A stretch of 64,000 bases of DNA from Virgibacillus ihumii (GCF_902726655.1 NZ_CACVAN010000001.1:1860001-1924000); one strand, 5' to 3'; numbered from the stretch's first letter, positions 18,237-27,427 are shown. Numbers and translations are program-made. The notes: generated by a model from the sequence alone, not told the origin.

Positions 18237-18276
18237 AAACTAAACCCCCCGTCTGTATCAGATAGGGGGGTAGTTT
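18237..18276. terminator. Bidirectional terminator
   Basis: AAACTAAACCCCCC and GGGGGGTAGTTT form a GC-rich stem between the convergent genes ending at 18213 and 18281, with A/T-rich ends on both strands. Confidence 0.88.
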
Positions 18277-18280
18277 ACAC

Positions 18281-19210
18281 TTACTTCTGCTGTAACAATT
18301 TAAGCAAATCCAGGAAATGATCATCCCGTGTATGGATTGCTTTTTCACCGTTATCGTCATATTCATAAAAACCTTTATTGGTTCGAATACCATGCTGATC
18401 GTTTTCCACCATTTCCTTCAAAAAGGAAGGCACTTCTCTTGTATTGGATAACTCTTGCATAATGTTTCCAACCATCGCTTTTGTTGTTTGCAGGCCAGCC
18501 AGATCCTGACTTTCCATTGGTCCGCAAAAACCCCATTTAAAGCCCAGGCTTCCTTTCATAGCGATATCAATGTCTTCTGCAGTTGCAACTCCCTCTTCCA
18601 TCAGGTGAAATGCTTCACGAAGCATTGCCACCTGAACACGGTTGACGATAAAACCTGTAATCTCTTTTTTTAAAACGACCGGAGATTTCCCGATTTCCTT
18701 CATTAAGTCATATGTTGTATTTACGACGTTTTCATTTGTGCCCCCAACTTTAACAATTTCCACGATTGGTACAAGTTGCGGCGGATTAAAAAAGTGCGTA
18801 ATAATAAATCGTTCAGGATGCTTCGCTTGTTGCGTTAATTCGTTTAGTGGGAACGTCGAAGTATTGGACGAAATAACCGTTTTGTCGGAAACATTACTTT
18901 CGATAATTTCATACGTTTCCAGTTTTTTATCAAGATCTTCCGGGATTGATTCAAAAACAAAATCAGCATCCTGTATCGCTTCATGCAAATCGGTTGTGTA
19001 TGTGATGCGACTTAACGCCTGCTTCATGTCCTCTTCCGTCAGTATTTCCTTCTCAACCATAATTTTTAAGCTGTTCGTCATCAGCTCTCTTGCTTTTTCC
19101 AATGATGATTCGCGTCTTGCCCGCATACGTACATTTTTTCCGGCTTGAGCAAATAATTGAGCGGCACCATGCCCCATCACACCTGCTCCAAGTACTGTTA
19201 TATTTTTCAT
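18281..19210 (-). CDS. 3-hydroxyacyl-CoA dehydrogenase family protein
   Basis: A 309-residue two-domain dehydrogenase: an N-terminal Rossmann domain with GAGVMGHGAAQLFAQAG, active-site strand ISSNTSTFPLNEL, and the catalytic His in ITHFFNPPQLVPIVEIV; a C-terminal helical domain has GFIVNRVQVAMLREAFHLM. Family members oxidise 3-hydroxyacyl-CoA, 3-hydroxybutyryl-CoA or carnitine. After the second beta strand the sequence reads VRMRARRES, where NAD-specific relatives carry an acidic residue; this suggests NADP(H) preference (inference). The ATG at 19210 has GAGGGGA. It stands alone, next to a betaine-type binding protein, so a role in carnitine or betaine metabolism is possible but not shown. 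Confidence 0.88.
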   Translation of the reverse strand: MKNITVLGAGVMGHGAAQLFAQAGKNVRMRARRESSLEKARELMTNSLKIMVEKEILTEEDMKQALSRITYTTDLHEAIQDADFVFESIPEDLDKKLETYEIIESNVSDKTVISSNTSTFPLNELTQQAKHPERFIITHFFNPPQLVPIVEIVKVGGTNENVVNTTYDLMKEIGKSPVVLKKEITGFIVNRVQVAMLREAFHLMEEGVATAEDIDIAMKGSLGFKWGFCGPMESQDLAGLQTTKAMVGNIMQELSNTREVPSFLKEMVENDQHGIRTNKGFYEYDDNGEKAIHTRDDHFLDLLKLLQQK

Positions 19211-19276
19211 TTTAATTCCCCTCTCACACATTAATAATCTGGCTCAGCGAAGTTCTATCCATTTCATATCAAAAAA

Positions 19277-19290
19277 TGAAAGCGTTTAAT
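19277..19290. promoter_or_regulatory. Candidate CcpA (cre) site for the hydroxyacyl-CoA dehydrogenase gene
   Basis: TGAAAGCGTTTAAT matches the cre consensus TGWNANCGNTNWCA except for the last two bases. It is 67 bp upstream of the gene start, a usual place for catabolite repression. Confidence 0.42.
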
Positions 19291-19590
19291 TTAAAACCCA
19301 ATAGAAATTAAAATATTCTATCTACTAATTATAATTGTCGAATGTCCTCGGTTCTAATTGAAAATATTTTGGTAGTAATATGAAATCCAAGAAAATTTTT
19401 ATCACAAAATGTAAATAATGTATTAATTAAATTTTTCGTAAAAGGCATGTAAAAAAATGAGGGAACAAATGAGCAGGATTAAAGGATGAATTTCCGGACT
19501 TTTTCCGCCTTAAAATGACAAATTTTGCTTAACCTGTACTATTCTCCTGCTAAATATTACCCCCAATTCCACCAACCCATATTCTCCCGC

Positions 19591-19632
19591 TTTACATTTT
19601 TTAACAATGAATTAATAATCACCTTTTATACT
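19591..19632 (+). promoter_or_regulatory. Candidate PhoP box and promoter of phoD-tatA-tatC
   Basis: Three direct repeats TTTACA (19591), TTAACA (19601) and TTAATA (19612) are spaced 4 and 5 bp, matching the TTAACA-like repeats bound by PhoP in Bacillus. A TATACT -10 box follows at 19627-19632, so the repeats fall at roughly -22 to -48 as in PhoP-activated promoters. The phosphate-starvation phosphodiesterase gene downstream supports the reading. Confidence 0.55.
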
Positions 19633-19672
19633 GGAATTTGAATACGATACACAAAGAAAGGGGTAAGGTAAT

Positions 19673-21409
19673 ATGTCTGATGAAAGATCGCTGGATGAAA
19701 TGATTCAAAAATTGAATGAGGAAACAATGCAAAAAAATGTCGACCGGCGCGGTTTTATTGAAGGTGCCGGAAAAATTGCCGGTGTCTCACTGGGTATGGT
19801 AATTGCGCAATCGATGACCGGGGTCAAGGTTGTTGCGGAAGCAAAGTTCAGTGACTATCCATTTTCACTTGGGGTTGCTTCAGGTGACCCGCTTCCTGAC
19901 AGTATCGTTCTATGGACAAGATTGGCGCCTAAACCTCTTGAAGGCGGGGGAGCACCCGCGCGAAATATTCCGGTGCATTGGGAGTTGGCAAGCGATGAAC
20001 ATTTTCGCAACATCGTGCAGCGTGGAACCGCAATAGCAAGACCGGAATTAGGTCACTCCGTACATGTGGAAGTTGAGCGCCTGCAAGCTGACACAGTCTA
20101 TTTCTATCGTTTTAAAGCCGGACATGAATACAGTCAAGTTGGACGGACGAAAACAGTTCCGGCACACGATTCGAGCGTGTCCAGTCTGGCATTTGCCTTT
20201 GCATCCTGTCAGCAGTATGAACACGGCTATTATACAGCTTACAAACATATGGCTAAAGAAGATCTAGACCTTGTCTTCCATCTTGGAGACTATATATACG
20301 AATACGGTCCAAATGAATATGTATCCGGCAGTGGAAATGTAAGAACGCACAGCGGACCTGAAATTATAACATTGGATGATTACCGAAACAGGCATGCCCA
20401 ATATCGAACGGATAAAGATCTGCAGGCCGCCCACGCTGCTTTCCCTTGGGTAGTAACGTGGGATGACCATGAAGTGGAGAATAACTACGCGGATACCATT
20501 CCGGAAAAAGGCCAATCGGTTGAAGAATTTATCCAGCGGCGGATTGCTGCTTATCAGGCGTATTATGAACATATGCCGCTGCGGAAATCTTCCATGCCTC
20601 ATGGACCTGATATGCAGTTATACCGTAATTTTTCCTATGGTGATCTGGCAAATTTCTTTGTGCTTGATACACGTCAATACCGTGATGATCAAGCAAACGG
20701 AGACAATAGTTCACCGCAAACCCCGGAATCGTTGAATCCGTCCCGTACTCTGCTGGGAGAAAAACAAGAAGGGTGGCTACTTGAAAATCTTGACCAGTCT
20801 CAGTCCAACTGGAATGTATTGGCACAACAAATCTTTTTCTCTGAACGGAACTATGGCCCGAGTCCTGATGAGCCGTTATACAGCATGGATGCATGGGACG
20901 GTTATACGCCTGCCCGACAGCGGATTACCGATTTTGCAGCAACTAAAGATATGAATAACTTGATTGTCTTGACCGGTGATGTCCATGCAAGCTGGGCATC
21001 CAATCTGATGGCCGACTTTAAGGATCTGAACTCCCGCATCCTTGGCGCTGAATTTGTCGGAACGTCGATCACATCAGGCGGTAACGGAGCTGATGAGCGT
21101 GCGGATACCGACCGGATACTCGAACAAAATGAGCACATTAAATTTTTCAATGACTATCGGGGCTACGTTCGCTGTCAGGTTACACCTACACAATGGAAGA
21201 CGGATTACCGTGTTCTGCCATTTGTAACCAAACCGGGAGCGGATATTTCCACACGAGCATCTTTTATTTATAAAAAAGATCAGGAAGGCTTAAAAGAACT
21301 CTCTGCAACAATCGTTCCACAAGGGAAAACGAAATCCAATGAAGTGGAAGTTGATCGATACCGTGCCCATGACCGCGCGCATACCAAACAACAAAAACAA
21401 CCGAATTAA
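19673..21409 (+). CDS. phoD: PhoD-type alkaline phosphatase/phosphodiesterase, Tat-exported
   Basis: 578 residues. The twin-arginine signal is DRRGFIEGAGKIAGVSL with Arg25-Arg26, followed by a hydrophobic stretch and an Ala-rich end near residue 57. The mature protein has the PhoD fold: FPFSLGVASGDPLPDSIVLW-like beta domain start, FAFASCQQYEHGYYTAYKHM, FHLGDYIYEYGP, VTWDDHEVENNY and VLTGDVHASW carry the metal ligands. PhoD hydrolyses phosphodiesters, including teichoic acid, at the cell surface under phosphate starvation. It is followed by tatA and tatC, the dedicated PhoD translocase arrangement known from B. subtilis (tatAd-tatCd). The ATG at 19673 follows AAAGGGG. Confidence 0.95.
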   Translation: MSDERSLDEMIQKLNEETMQKNVDRRGFIEGAGKIAGVSLGMVIAQSMTGVKVVAEAKFSDYPFSLGVASGDPLPDSIVLWTRLAPKPLEGGGAPARNIPVHWELASDEHFRNIVQRGTAIARPELGHSVHVEVERLQADTVYFYRFKAGHEYSQVGRTKTVPAHDSSVSSLAFAFASCQQYEHGYYTAYKHMAKEDLDLVFHLGDYIYEYGPNEYVSGSGNVRTHSGPEIITLDDYRNRHAQYRTDKDLQAAHAAFPWVVTWDDHEVENNYADTIPEKGQSVEEFIQRRIAAYQAYYEHMPLRKSSMPHGPDMQLYRNFSYGDLANFFVLDTRQYRDDQANGDNSSPQTPESLNPSRTLLGEKQEGWLLENLDQSQSNWNVLAQQIFFSERNYGPSPDEPLYSMDAWDGYTPARQRITDFAATKDMNNLIVLTGDVHASWASNLMADFKDLNSRILGAEFVGTSITSGGNGADERADTDRILEQNEHIKFFNDYRGYVRCQVTPTQWKTDYRVLPFVTKPGADISTRASFIYKKDQEGLKELSATIVPQGKTKSNEVEVDRYRAHDRAHTKQQKQPN

Positions 21410-21445
21410 AAAGCCTATTTTTTCAGATGGAAAGGAGCTACGCAT

Positions 21446-21676
21446 ATGATCTCAAACATTGGCATCCCGGGACTGATTTTAATCCTTGTCATTGCGCTGA
21501 TTATTTTTGGTCCGTCAAAGCTTCCGGAGGTCGGCAAAGCGTTCGGCAAAACATTGACCGAATTCAAAAACGCCTCGCATGATTTAATGTCCGGAGATAG
21601 TAAGGATGAAAAAGACGAAAAGGGCAAAAATACATCGGATTTGACAGAGCAGGAAACGAACAAATCAGCAGGATAG
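21446..21676 (+). CDS. tatA: Sec-independent translocase subunit TatA
   Basis: A 76-residue protein with one N-terminal membrane helix ([15 protein letters not shown]), the [20 protein letters not shown] hinge and amphipathic helix typical of TatA, and a charged C-terminal tail. It forms the pore for folded Tat substrates together with TatC, 65 bp downstream. The upstream phoD product is the likely cargo. The ATG has a GGAAAGGAG site. In B. subtilis the equivalent TatAd also fulfils the TatB role; no tatB is seen here. Confidence 0.96.
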   Translation: MISNIGIPGLILILVIALIIFGPSKLPEVGKAFGKTLTEFKNASHDLMSGDSKDEKDEKGKNTSDLTEQETNKSAG

Positions 21677-21741
21677 AAAAAATGAAGCGGGCGGGGAACA
21701 ACCCGTCTGCTTCTTTTTAAGGAGAAGGAGGGTTTGATAAA

Positions 21742-22479
21742 ATGGGAGATAAAAACATACAGATTGTTGGTCATTTAGAGGAATTCCGTAACAGGTTGAT
21801 CATTACGATCTCAGCATTTATTGTTTTTTTGATTGGTAGCTTTGTATTTGTTAACCCGATATACGATTGGCTTATAAGAGATCTTGATACGAAACTTGCT
21901 GTACTTGGACCCAGTGATATTCTTTGGGTTTATTTCATGATTGCCGCAGTCATTGCACTGGCAGCAACCATTCCGGTAGCGGCATTTCAAATATGGAGGT
22001 TTGTTGCGCCTGCGTTAAGCCATGAAGAACGAAAAGTAACATTACGCTTCATCCCTGCCCTGTTCATGTTATTCGTAGCCGGGATTACCTTTGGTTATTT
22101 TCTTTTATTTCCGATTGTACTTAACTTTTTAATGTCCCTTTCAGAAGGGCAATTCTTTGTGATGTTCACAGCAGATAAGTACTTCCGCTTTATGCTGAAC
22201 CTGACACTGCCTTTTGGCATATTGTTTGAGATGCCACTCGTTGTCCTGTTTTTAACAAGATTAGGCATATTAAACCCAGCCAGGCTCAAGAAAGCCAGAA
22301 AAGTTTCCTATTTAGTGCTGGTCATTGTATCTGTAATCATCACCCCACCTGATTTTATATCGGATTTTCTGGTGACAATACCACTGCTTGTGCTGTATGA
22401 AATCAGTATCAGCCTGTCTGGTATGGTATATAAGAAAAAGTTGAATCGGGAAAATGCCGTGGAGTATTCTGTTTCGTGA
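21742..22479 (+). CDS. tatC: Twin-arginine translocase subunit TatC
   Basis: 245 residues with six predicted membrane helices. The N-terminal signature HLEEFRNRLIITISAF is the region that recognises the RR signal, and FRFMLNLTLPFGILFEMPLV is the conserved TM4 segment. It is the Tat receptor component. The ATG at 21742 has GGAGAAGGAGG upstream. It closes the phoD-tatA-tatC transcript, with a terminator 45 bp downstream. Confidence 0.96.
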   Translation: MGDKNIQIVGHLEEFRNRLIITISAFIVFLIGSFVFVNPIYDWLIRDLDTKLAVLGPSDILWVYFMIAAVIALAATIPVAAFQIWRFVAPALSHEERKVTLRFIPALFMLFVAGITFGYFLLFPIVLNFLMSLSEGQFFVMFTADKYFRFMLNLTLPFGILFEMPLVVLFLTRLGILNPARLKKARKVSYLVLVIVSVIITPPDFISDFLVTIPLLVLYEISISLSGMVYKKKLNRENAVEYSVS

Positions 22480-22898
22480 TTTGTTCTTAGCATTACATCA
22501 TTACACAGTATTCAGCCTGGAAAAATAGACCTCACTAGACTGTTAACTCGAGGGAGGTCTATTTTTTTGTCGCAATTCATCAAATTAAAGATTCAAACAG
22601 GGTAAGCAACCGCCTTCATGGAACTTAATCCAAACAATTTTTTTAAGTAAAATCACCTATTCAACAAATATTTCAGTAAGGTAGACCGTCCTTTCGAGTT
22701 AGTTCATTTTCTCCATCTTTTGTAATATTTTAAATACTTATTGTGTTATAAGTTTGCCATGTTTATCCTTATAAGTAATTTCGCGTACAGGGAGGTGACA
22801 TTATCATTCAAAATTCATCTTACACCTGCCTCTTTTGATAATTTTAGAGATTTATCGCCAGAGATTGTTAGATTTAGAGTAAAGGAGATGTATTCATA
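22480..22898. other. Intergenic region between tatC and the PCP-like gene
   Basis: 419 bp. It starts with the tatC terminator. About 60 bp before the next gene lies an imperfect stem-loop, AGGGAGGTG (22789-22797) with CACCTGCCT (22823-22831), followed by CTTTT, which could be an attenuator in the leader or the end of a short upstream RNA. No ORF with a convincing start was found. Confidence 0.45.
22524..22568 (+). terminator. Terminator of phoD-tatA-tatC
   Basis: AATAGACCTC and GAGGTCTATT form the stem, followed by a run of seven T on the plus strand. Confidence 0.88.
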
Positions 22899-24194
22899 AT
22901 GATGTACAAAAGAAAACGTTATCTTAATTTTGTGCTTGCCATCATCGTAGTTATTGCACTATCTGCACTTGTTTTTTCACCTTCATCTGTGTCCGCAAAA
23001 TCAAAGGTTGACTGCTTTGACTATAGTGTTCAGTTAACCCTTGAGGAGCAGCGGATCACCGATTCACCGTATCCATATGCAGAGCAAATTCTTCAGCACA
23101 GCGGTTTTGACCGATTTGTTAAGAAGTTCGAACAAAGGTTATGTTCTTCACCCAATTTAAAACATACTCAAAAAATGGTAAAACGACTCGGAACTTCGCT
23201 ATGGAATAAAGCAGTTGCCCGTGCACAGGGGAAAAACGTTGACGGAGACCTTGATTCGTATGATGACAGACCTCTTTATTGGGCAAGATTATCGATGACC
23301 AAGGCACTGCGCCAATGGGACCCTGATTTCAATGTCAGTAATAAAAATCGGCAAAAACTTTTAAAATCGCTAAAATATACATCCCGGGGCATTGCTTCCA
23401 TTAATTTTCCAAAAGGCAAGGGAGTAAAATTAATCCTCGTCAGCGGTTTTGATCCATATGGTTTTGGAACAGAGTATGGCGCCCGACATAGTAATCCTTC
23501 CGGGGCTATTGCACTGCAGCTTGATGGATTACATTTTAAAACGAACGATGGACAGCCCGCCGTTATCCAATCCGTGAATTTCCCTGTCCTCTGGAAACCT
23601 TTTGAAGAAGGGATTGTTGAGAACACTTTTGCACCTTACCTTAAAGAAGGTCCTCAACAGATTGATTTAATGATGACATTAAGCCAAGGTGGCCCAGGAA
23701 AGTTTGATATTGAAGGATATCACGGTCGTTGGCATGTCGGCACTGATAACAATGGGAAATGGCGTGAAGGCGTAATACCAACTGTATCAAGCTGGCCTAT
23801 GCCTAATCCTCTTCCAGAGTTTATCGAAACCACTTTACCGGCAAGTGCGATGATTAATGCAGATACAGGACCATTACCAGTTAGGCGTGATAATCATGTT
23901 TGCGAATGGCTTCCGCCTAACTTTTCTGAAATGGTTTGTCATGATAACGGGCCGACTCCAGGCTCCAAGGCTCGCAGCGGAGGAGGAGGAAGCTATCTTT
24001 CTAATGAAGTGGGCTATCGATCCAACCGTGTAAGACTAGGTCTAGGAGCATTTGAAATCCCTGGTGGACATGTCCATATTCCTTCATTAGATTACCCGGA
24101 GGATCCTGAGAAATATATCAATCCCGCCTTTAAGTACCAGCGCACCATCATCGTTAATCAAGGGGTTGAACTGGTGAAGGCTGCTGCAAAGTAG
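22899..24194 (+). CDS. Exported pyroglutamyl-peptidase-like protein with Cys-to-Ser change
   Basis: 431 residues with a signal peptide (basic start, hydrophobic 10-28, VSA-KS cleavage region). After an unrecognised helical region (about 35-165), the rest follows the pyroglutamyl peptidase I (C15) pattern: LILVSGFDPYG like LTGFDPFG, NPSGAIAL like NPSWEAV, FDIEG with Glu272 at the catalytic Glu, SYLSNEV with Ser368 where C15 enzymes have the nucleophilic Cys in a CNH motif, and GGHVHIPSL with His393 at the catalytic His. It is about twice the length of C15 enzymes because of the N-terminal domain and a long insert before Ser368 with several Cys. The assignment is by motif order, so remote homology only. 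It may be a Ser hydrolase, a binding protein or inactive. The site AAAGGAG precedes two adjacent ATGs. A bidirectional terminator follows. Confidence 0.7.
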   Translation: MMYKRKRYLNFVLAIIVVIALSALVFSPSSVSAKSKVDCFDYSVQLTLEEQRITDSPYPYAEQILQHSGFDRFVKKFEQRLCSSPNLKHTQKMVKRLGTSLWNKAVARAQGKNVDGDLDSYDDRPLYWARLSMTKALRQWDPDFNVSNKNRQKLLKSLKYTSRGIASINFPKGKGVKLILVSGFDPYGFGTEYGARHSNPSGAIALQLDGLHFKTNDGQPAVIQSVNFPVLWKPFEEGIVENTFAPYLKEGPQQIDLMMTLSQGGPGKFDIEGYHGRWHVGTDNNGKWREGVIPTVSSWPMPNPLPEFIETTLPASAMINADTGPLPVRRDNHVCEWLPPNFSEMVCHDNGPTPGSKARSGGGGSYLSNEVGYRSNRVRLGLGAFEIPGGHVHIPSLDYPEDPEKYINPAFKYQRTIIVNQGVELVKAAAK

Positions 24195-24241
24195 GGAAAG
24201 GAAAAGCCTATTACTGATAATGTAATAAAAAGATAGCAATA

Positions 24242-24280
24242 AACACGACCTTTACATTTCAAACGGTAAAGGTCGTGTCT
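24242..24280. terminator. Bidirectional terminator
   Basis: ACACGACCTTTAC and GTAAAGGTCGTGT form a perfect 13-bp stem between the convergent genes ending at 24194 and 24316. Confidence 0.88.
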
Positions 24281-24315
24281 TCAATATAATATAGGAAAGT
24301 ACCTGCTAGCTCTTC

Positions 24316-26754
24316 TTACCTTGCAGCTTGTCTCTCCAACTGTATCTTTTTAAAATTACCATTGCTGGAACTAATCAATTTCTTATCTTTTGCTGTACCG
24401 AACGCCTCTCCAAACACAGCATTCGAAAACAGCCTGTACAAATGATCCGGATAATTCCGGAAACCTGCCCGCAACCCTATGAGAAGAACATTCTTTTCAT
24501 TTTCTTTTACGATAACGGCTTGCCCCTGAGCTTCTGCACTGTCTTTCCAGAAACCAGCCTTGAAAAAGTTCTCATCCGCGAAAGTAGCAATAACAGTCTC
24601 GTTGTCAATTCCCGTATACCAGACCGGATTATACACAAATCCTGTACCACTTCCAGCATAACCTGCTGTGAGCAGATTATCTTCATCGTACTTAACATGG
24701 ACAATTGCATTGCTGTAACTGCTGTCAGATCCTTGAATACCGACATCTGTTAACTCCAATTTCTTAGCTGCTTCAGAAGCTCCTTTCCCAACCGCAATAA
24801 ATTTACCACCGTTTGTGACGAATTGATTTATCGTTTGTTTAAAACGATCATACTCCCCTTCGATCATTAGTGAGGAAATTAACCTTTTTGAGCCGCTGTA
24901 AACTAAAACATCAATATTGGAAAGCCCTTCCTCAGCCACCTCAGCAGGGGTGATTTTCTTAACATCGAAACCTAACCTTTCGAGCGCCAGTTTTGTACCA
25001 CCTTCTTCCAACACTGCAACATTCAAATTAGACAATTTCCGGGCATTTTCAGGAAATTCACTTGTTTTAATGTTCAAGCCCGATTCCTTAACTGCTTTGC
25101 GCAAAACACTCCCTTTTTGATCCCTAACAAAAAAATTCCCATCATCGCCTCTGTAAACCGGTATATCCTTTTGCAGCAGATCATTCACAAGCGCTACTGC
25201 CTGCACGGAACTGTTCGGGATCAGATATGGACCTTTTCCGGACAGTTCACCCTGATGTGAGATATGCTTGACCTGCTTAGTATTGCTGATTTCCTCTTCA
25301 ACACCTATTGCCTCAAATCCCCATAGATCCGGCAGTCCTGAAACAGCAATATCATACATGGAATCCGTTATGTCGCTTACATCTTCACCCTCCCAAAGCA
25401 TCATATTCGCCATCCCTGCTTTAGGCTGATTCATATCGACAACAAAGGTTCCGGCATCATATTTTTTCCCATTAACGGTAAAGGCTTTCTTCGCACGCTC
25501 CACTTCCACACCATTATTCAGCAGATGCTCCACAGCTTTTAACGTTACAGTCGGATCCTCTCCATCGACCGGCAATACATACGATTCCGGATACAAGTCT
25601 TCATCGTCTCCTGGATGATTAGCGTTTACCCCACGTTTGAAAATTTCAATTTGATCATGGATCATTCCAGCTTTATTTTCTACAGCAAACTGCAACGCCC
25701 CCATAACTGCATTCACGTGCCATGCTACACCGTCCCTTGTATTATTGGGTGCTTCAAGCGTATAACTGTACGTCCCGTGATACATTCCATATTGTGTTGT
25801 AAAAATAGGCGGATATCCATCCCAGCCCGATTCCATATCACGGTACGGAATGATAACCGAATCCAGGTTTTTATAGCGTTCAGATTCATAGTCTTCTTTA
25901 TTGGAAACTACTTCATCTTCCATAGCAATCGCATGATCAAGTGCCCATTTGATAAATAAATCGAATTCATAATTCGGGTTATACGGGTGCGTAGTCGGTT
26001 CAATCAAATTGACATATCCATGCAAATCAAGAAAAACCATCGGATTCCATTTTGTCATTAGATCTACTAAAGCTTTTGTTTCCGGTTGTGTCTGAACGAG
26101 AAAATCCCGATTTAAATCTATTCCATTACTGTTAGACCTCGTTCCATTAATCCGGCCGTCCGGATTCATCACGACATTAAAAACCAATATCGTATTGCTC
26201 AAAACCTTTTTCGTCTCCTGGTCATTTGCAAAGGCAAAATGCTCCACTAATTGTAAAACGGCATCCGTTCCAACATACTCATCGCCATGGATAGAACCGT
26301 TCACGAGAATGGGAACTTTATAATTCGGATGTTTTTCAATCCATTCCTGTGCTTCGGCAGGGTTTTCGGTCATTTTCTTCTTAATCATTTTCCAATTACC
26401 ATACCTGCCTTTACCTAAACTCGGATCTGTAATCGTCACAGAATAGAGGTTGTGTCCTCCGGCCGATTGGCCAATAACCTCCACCTTTACCCGATTGCTG
26501 TTTTTCTCTATTCGGTGCAAAATTCCAGGGATTTCACTATATGGTGTATATTCATACTGGTAATCATTGAATAATTTAGCATCCGATTTAAGCAGCAGCT
26601 GAAACTTGTTAAACGGAATTCGATCATAGTTTTGCGTATTCGAGCTAAATGTTTCTCCTTTGGCAAAAACCTCCTTATCCATGTTTCCGAGATTAAAAAA
26701 GGTAATAAAAACAACAAGCAGAAAAAACACACCAGCACGTACTACCGTTCGCAT
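24316..26754 (-). CDS. Exported M14 family zinc carboxypeptidase with a C-terminal alpha/beta domain
   Basis: About 812 residues with an N-terminal signal peptide (FFLLVVFITFF). The M14 domain (about 50-370) has the zinc site NGSIHGDEYVG (HxxE), the distal His in VFLDLHGYVN, IDLNRDF, and the catalytic Glu in SYTLEAPNNT. The C-terminal half is unlike the catalytic domain: DVLVYSGSKRLISS and NQFVTNGGKFIAVGKG (about 620-680) look like a flavodoxin/class I glutamine-amidotransferase-like fold, as seen in some large secreted M14 proteins. It probably digests extracellular peptides or wall peptides. The ATG at 26754 is preferred, with AGGAGG eight bases before; TTG 26757 is closer. It is monocistronic. 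Confidence 0.9.
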   Translation of the reverse strand: MRTVVRAGVFFLLVVFITFFNLGNMDKEVFAKGETFSSNTQNYDRIPFNKFQLLLKSDAKLFNDYQYEYTPYSEIPGILHRIEKNSNRVKVEVIGQSAGGHNLYSVTITDPSLGKGRYGNWKMIKKKMTENPAEAQEWIEKHPNYKVPILVNGSIHGDEYVGTDAVLQLVEHFAFANDQETKKVLSNTILVFNVVMNPDGRINGTRSNSNGIDLNRDFLVQTQPETKALVDLMTKWNPMVFLDLHGYVNLIEPTTHPYNPNYEFDLFIKWALDHAIAMEDEVVSNKEDYESERYKNLDSVIIPYRDMESGWDGYPPIFTTQYGMYHGTYSYTLEAPNNTRDGVAWHVNAVMGALQFAVENKAGMIHDQIEIFKRGVNANHPGDDEDLYPESYVLPVDGEDPTVTLKAVEHLLNNGVEVERAKKAFTVNGKKYDAGTFVVDMNQPKAGMANMMLWEGEDVSDITDSMYDIAVSGLPDLWGFEAIGVEEEISNTKQVKHISHQGELSGKGPYLIPNSSVQAVALVNDLLQKDIPVYRGDDGNFFVRDQKGSVLRKAVKESGLNIKTSEFPENARKLSNLNVAVLEEGGTKLALERLGFDVKKITPAEVAEEGLSNIDVLVYSGSKRLISSLMIEGEYDRFKQTINQFVTNGGKFIAVGKGASEAAKKLELTDVGIQGSDSSYSNAIVHVKYDEDNLLTAGYAGSGTGFVYNPVWYTGIDNETVIATFADENFFKAGFWKDSAEAQGQAVIVKENEKNVLLIGLRAGFRNYPDHLYRLFSNAVFGEAFGTAKDKKLISSSNGNFKKIQLERQAAR

Positions 26755-27427
26755 CAAGATCTCCTCCTTTAATAGTTTTATATATCAACAAGGGGTACCC
26801 TTGGGATGACCGTATTTAACCGTTTACTGTCCCGTGTACTAACACTGCCTGTCTATTTTCTTTTGAAAATGAATAATCTGAGCTGGAAGGAATTATTAAA
26901 AGAAGATTGAAAGATTTATATTAAAATACTTGCCAAAAAATGCCGAAGATTTTCCCGCTGAAGTAATGTTCATTTGAAATAATTTACATTCATTATAGAA
27001 ACGATGATAACCTACTTCAATAGAAGTTACGAAAATTTCTAAAATCAGTATTAAAGAAACTAACCTATAGTCCTGCTTTTATTAAGCTTAAATTATTTCC
27101 TGGGAAATATGTCTTAAAAAGTTGGGAAAAGAAGATGATGATAGAATTGTGCGGGGAATGATTGTCAGGATAAGTCAAAAAACACAGGTAGAAGTATTAA
27201 TTCTTTACGATGCTAACCAATCCGTATTAATCTTTAAGTGTACCCTTCGTACAATAAGATGTAAATGTCAATCTTGGAAACACTCAGCATTGCATTCGTC
27301 TTGTACTATAGCGAGTGCAGAAATTATCCTATAAGGTCTATCTTAACTAATACTTTCTGATGTTATAAAAAGATACTGACACTAGAAGTCATCAATCAAA
27401 TGACCCCTAGAGCCAGCACCAATTCAA
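26755..27427. other. 673-bp intergenic region without a convincing gene
   Basis: AT-rich. The M14 promoter must lie near 26758-26850 on the minus strand. A 70-codon frame at 27122-27334 lacks a ribosome binding site and has no recognisable features. Both strands around 26880-27330 are broken by stops. I see nothing I can name apart from the terminator-like hairpin at the right end. Confidence 0.5.
27382..27410 (-). terminator. Probable terminator of the dehydrogenase-complex operon
   Basis: On the minus strand CTAGGGGTCAT pairs with ATGACTTCTAG (two G-U pairs), 18 bases after the E3 stop. A CTTTTT tract follows only about 9 bases later, so efficiency is uncertain. Confidence 0.5.

Larger units (their letters stand above)
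19211..19672. other. Divergent intergenic region upstream of phoD
   Basis: 462 bp of AT-rich sequence with no gene. It contains a candidate cre site for the minus-strand dehydrogenase gene and a candidate PhoP box plus -10 for phoD, listed separately. The middle (about 19320-19560) shows nothing I can name. Confidence 0.5.

Noticed and set aside
27122..27334. A 70-codon frame in the intergenic region left of the E3 gene
   Set aside because: No ribosome binding site, no recognisable motif, composition like the surrounding non-coding sequence.
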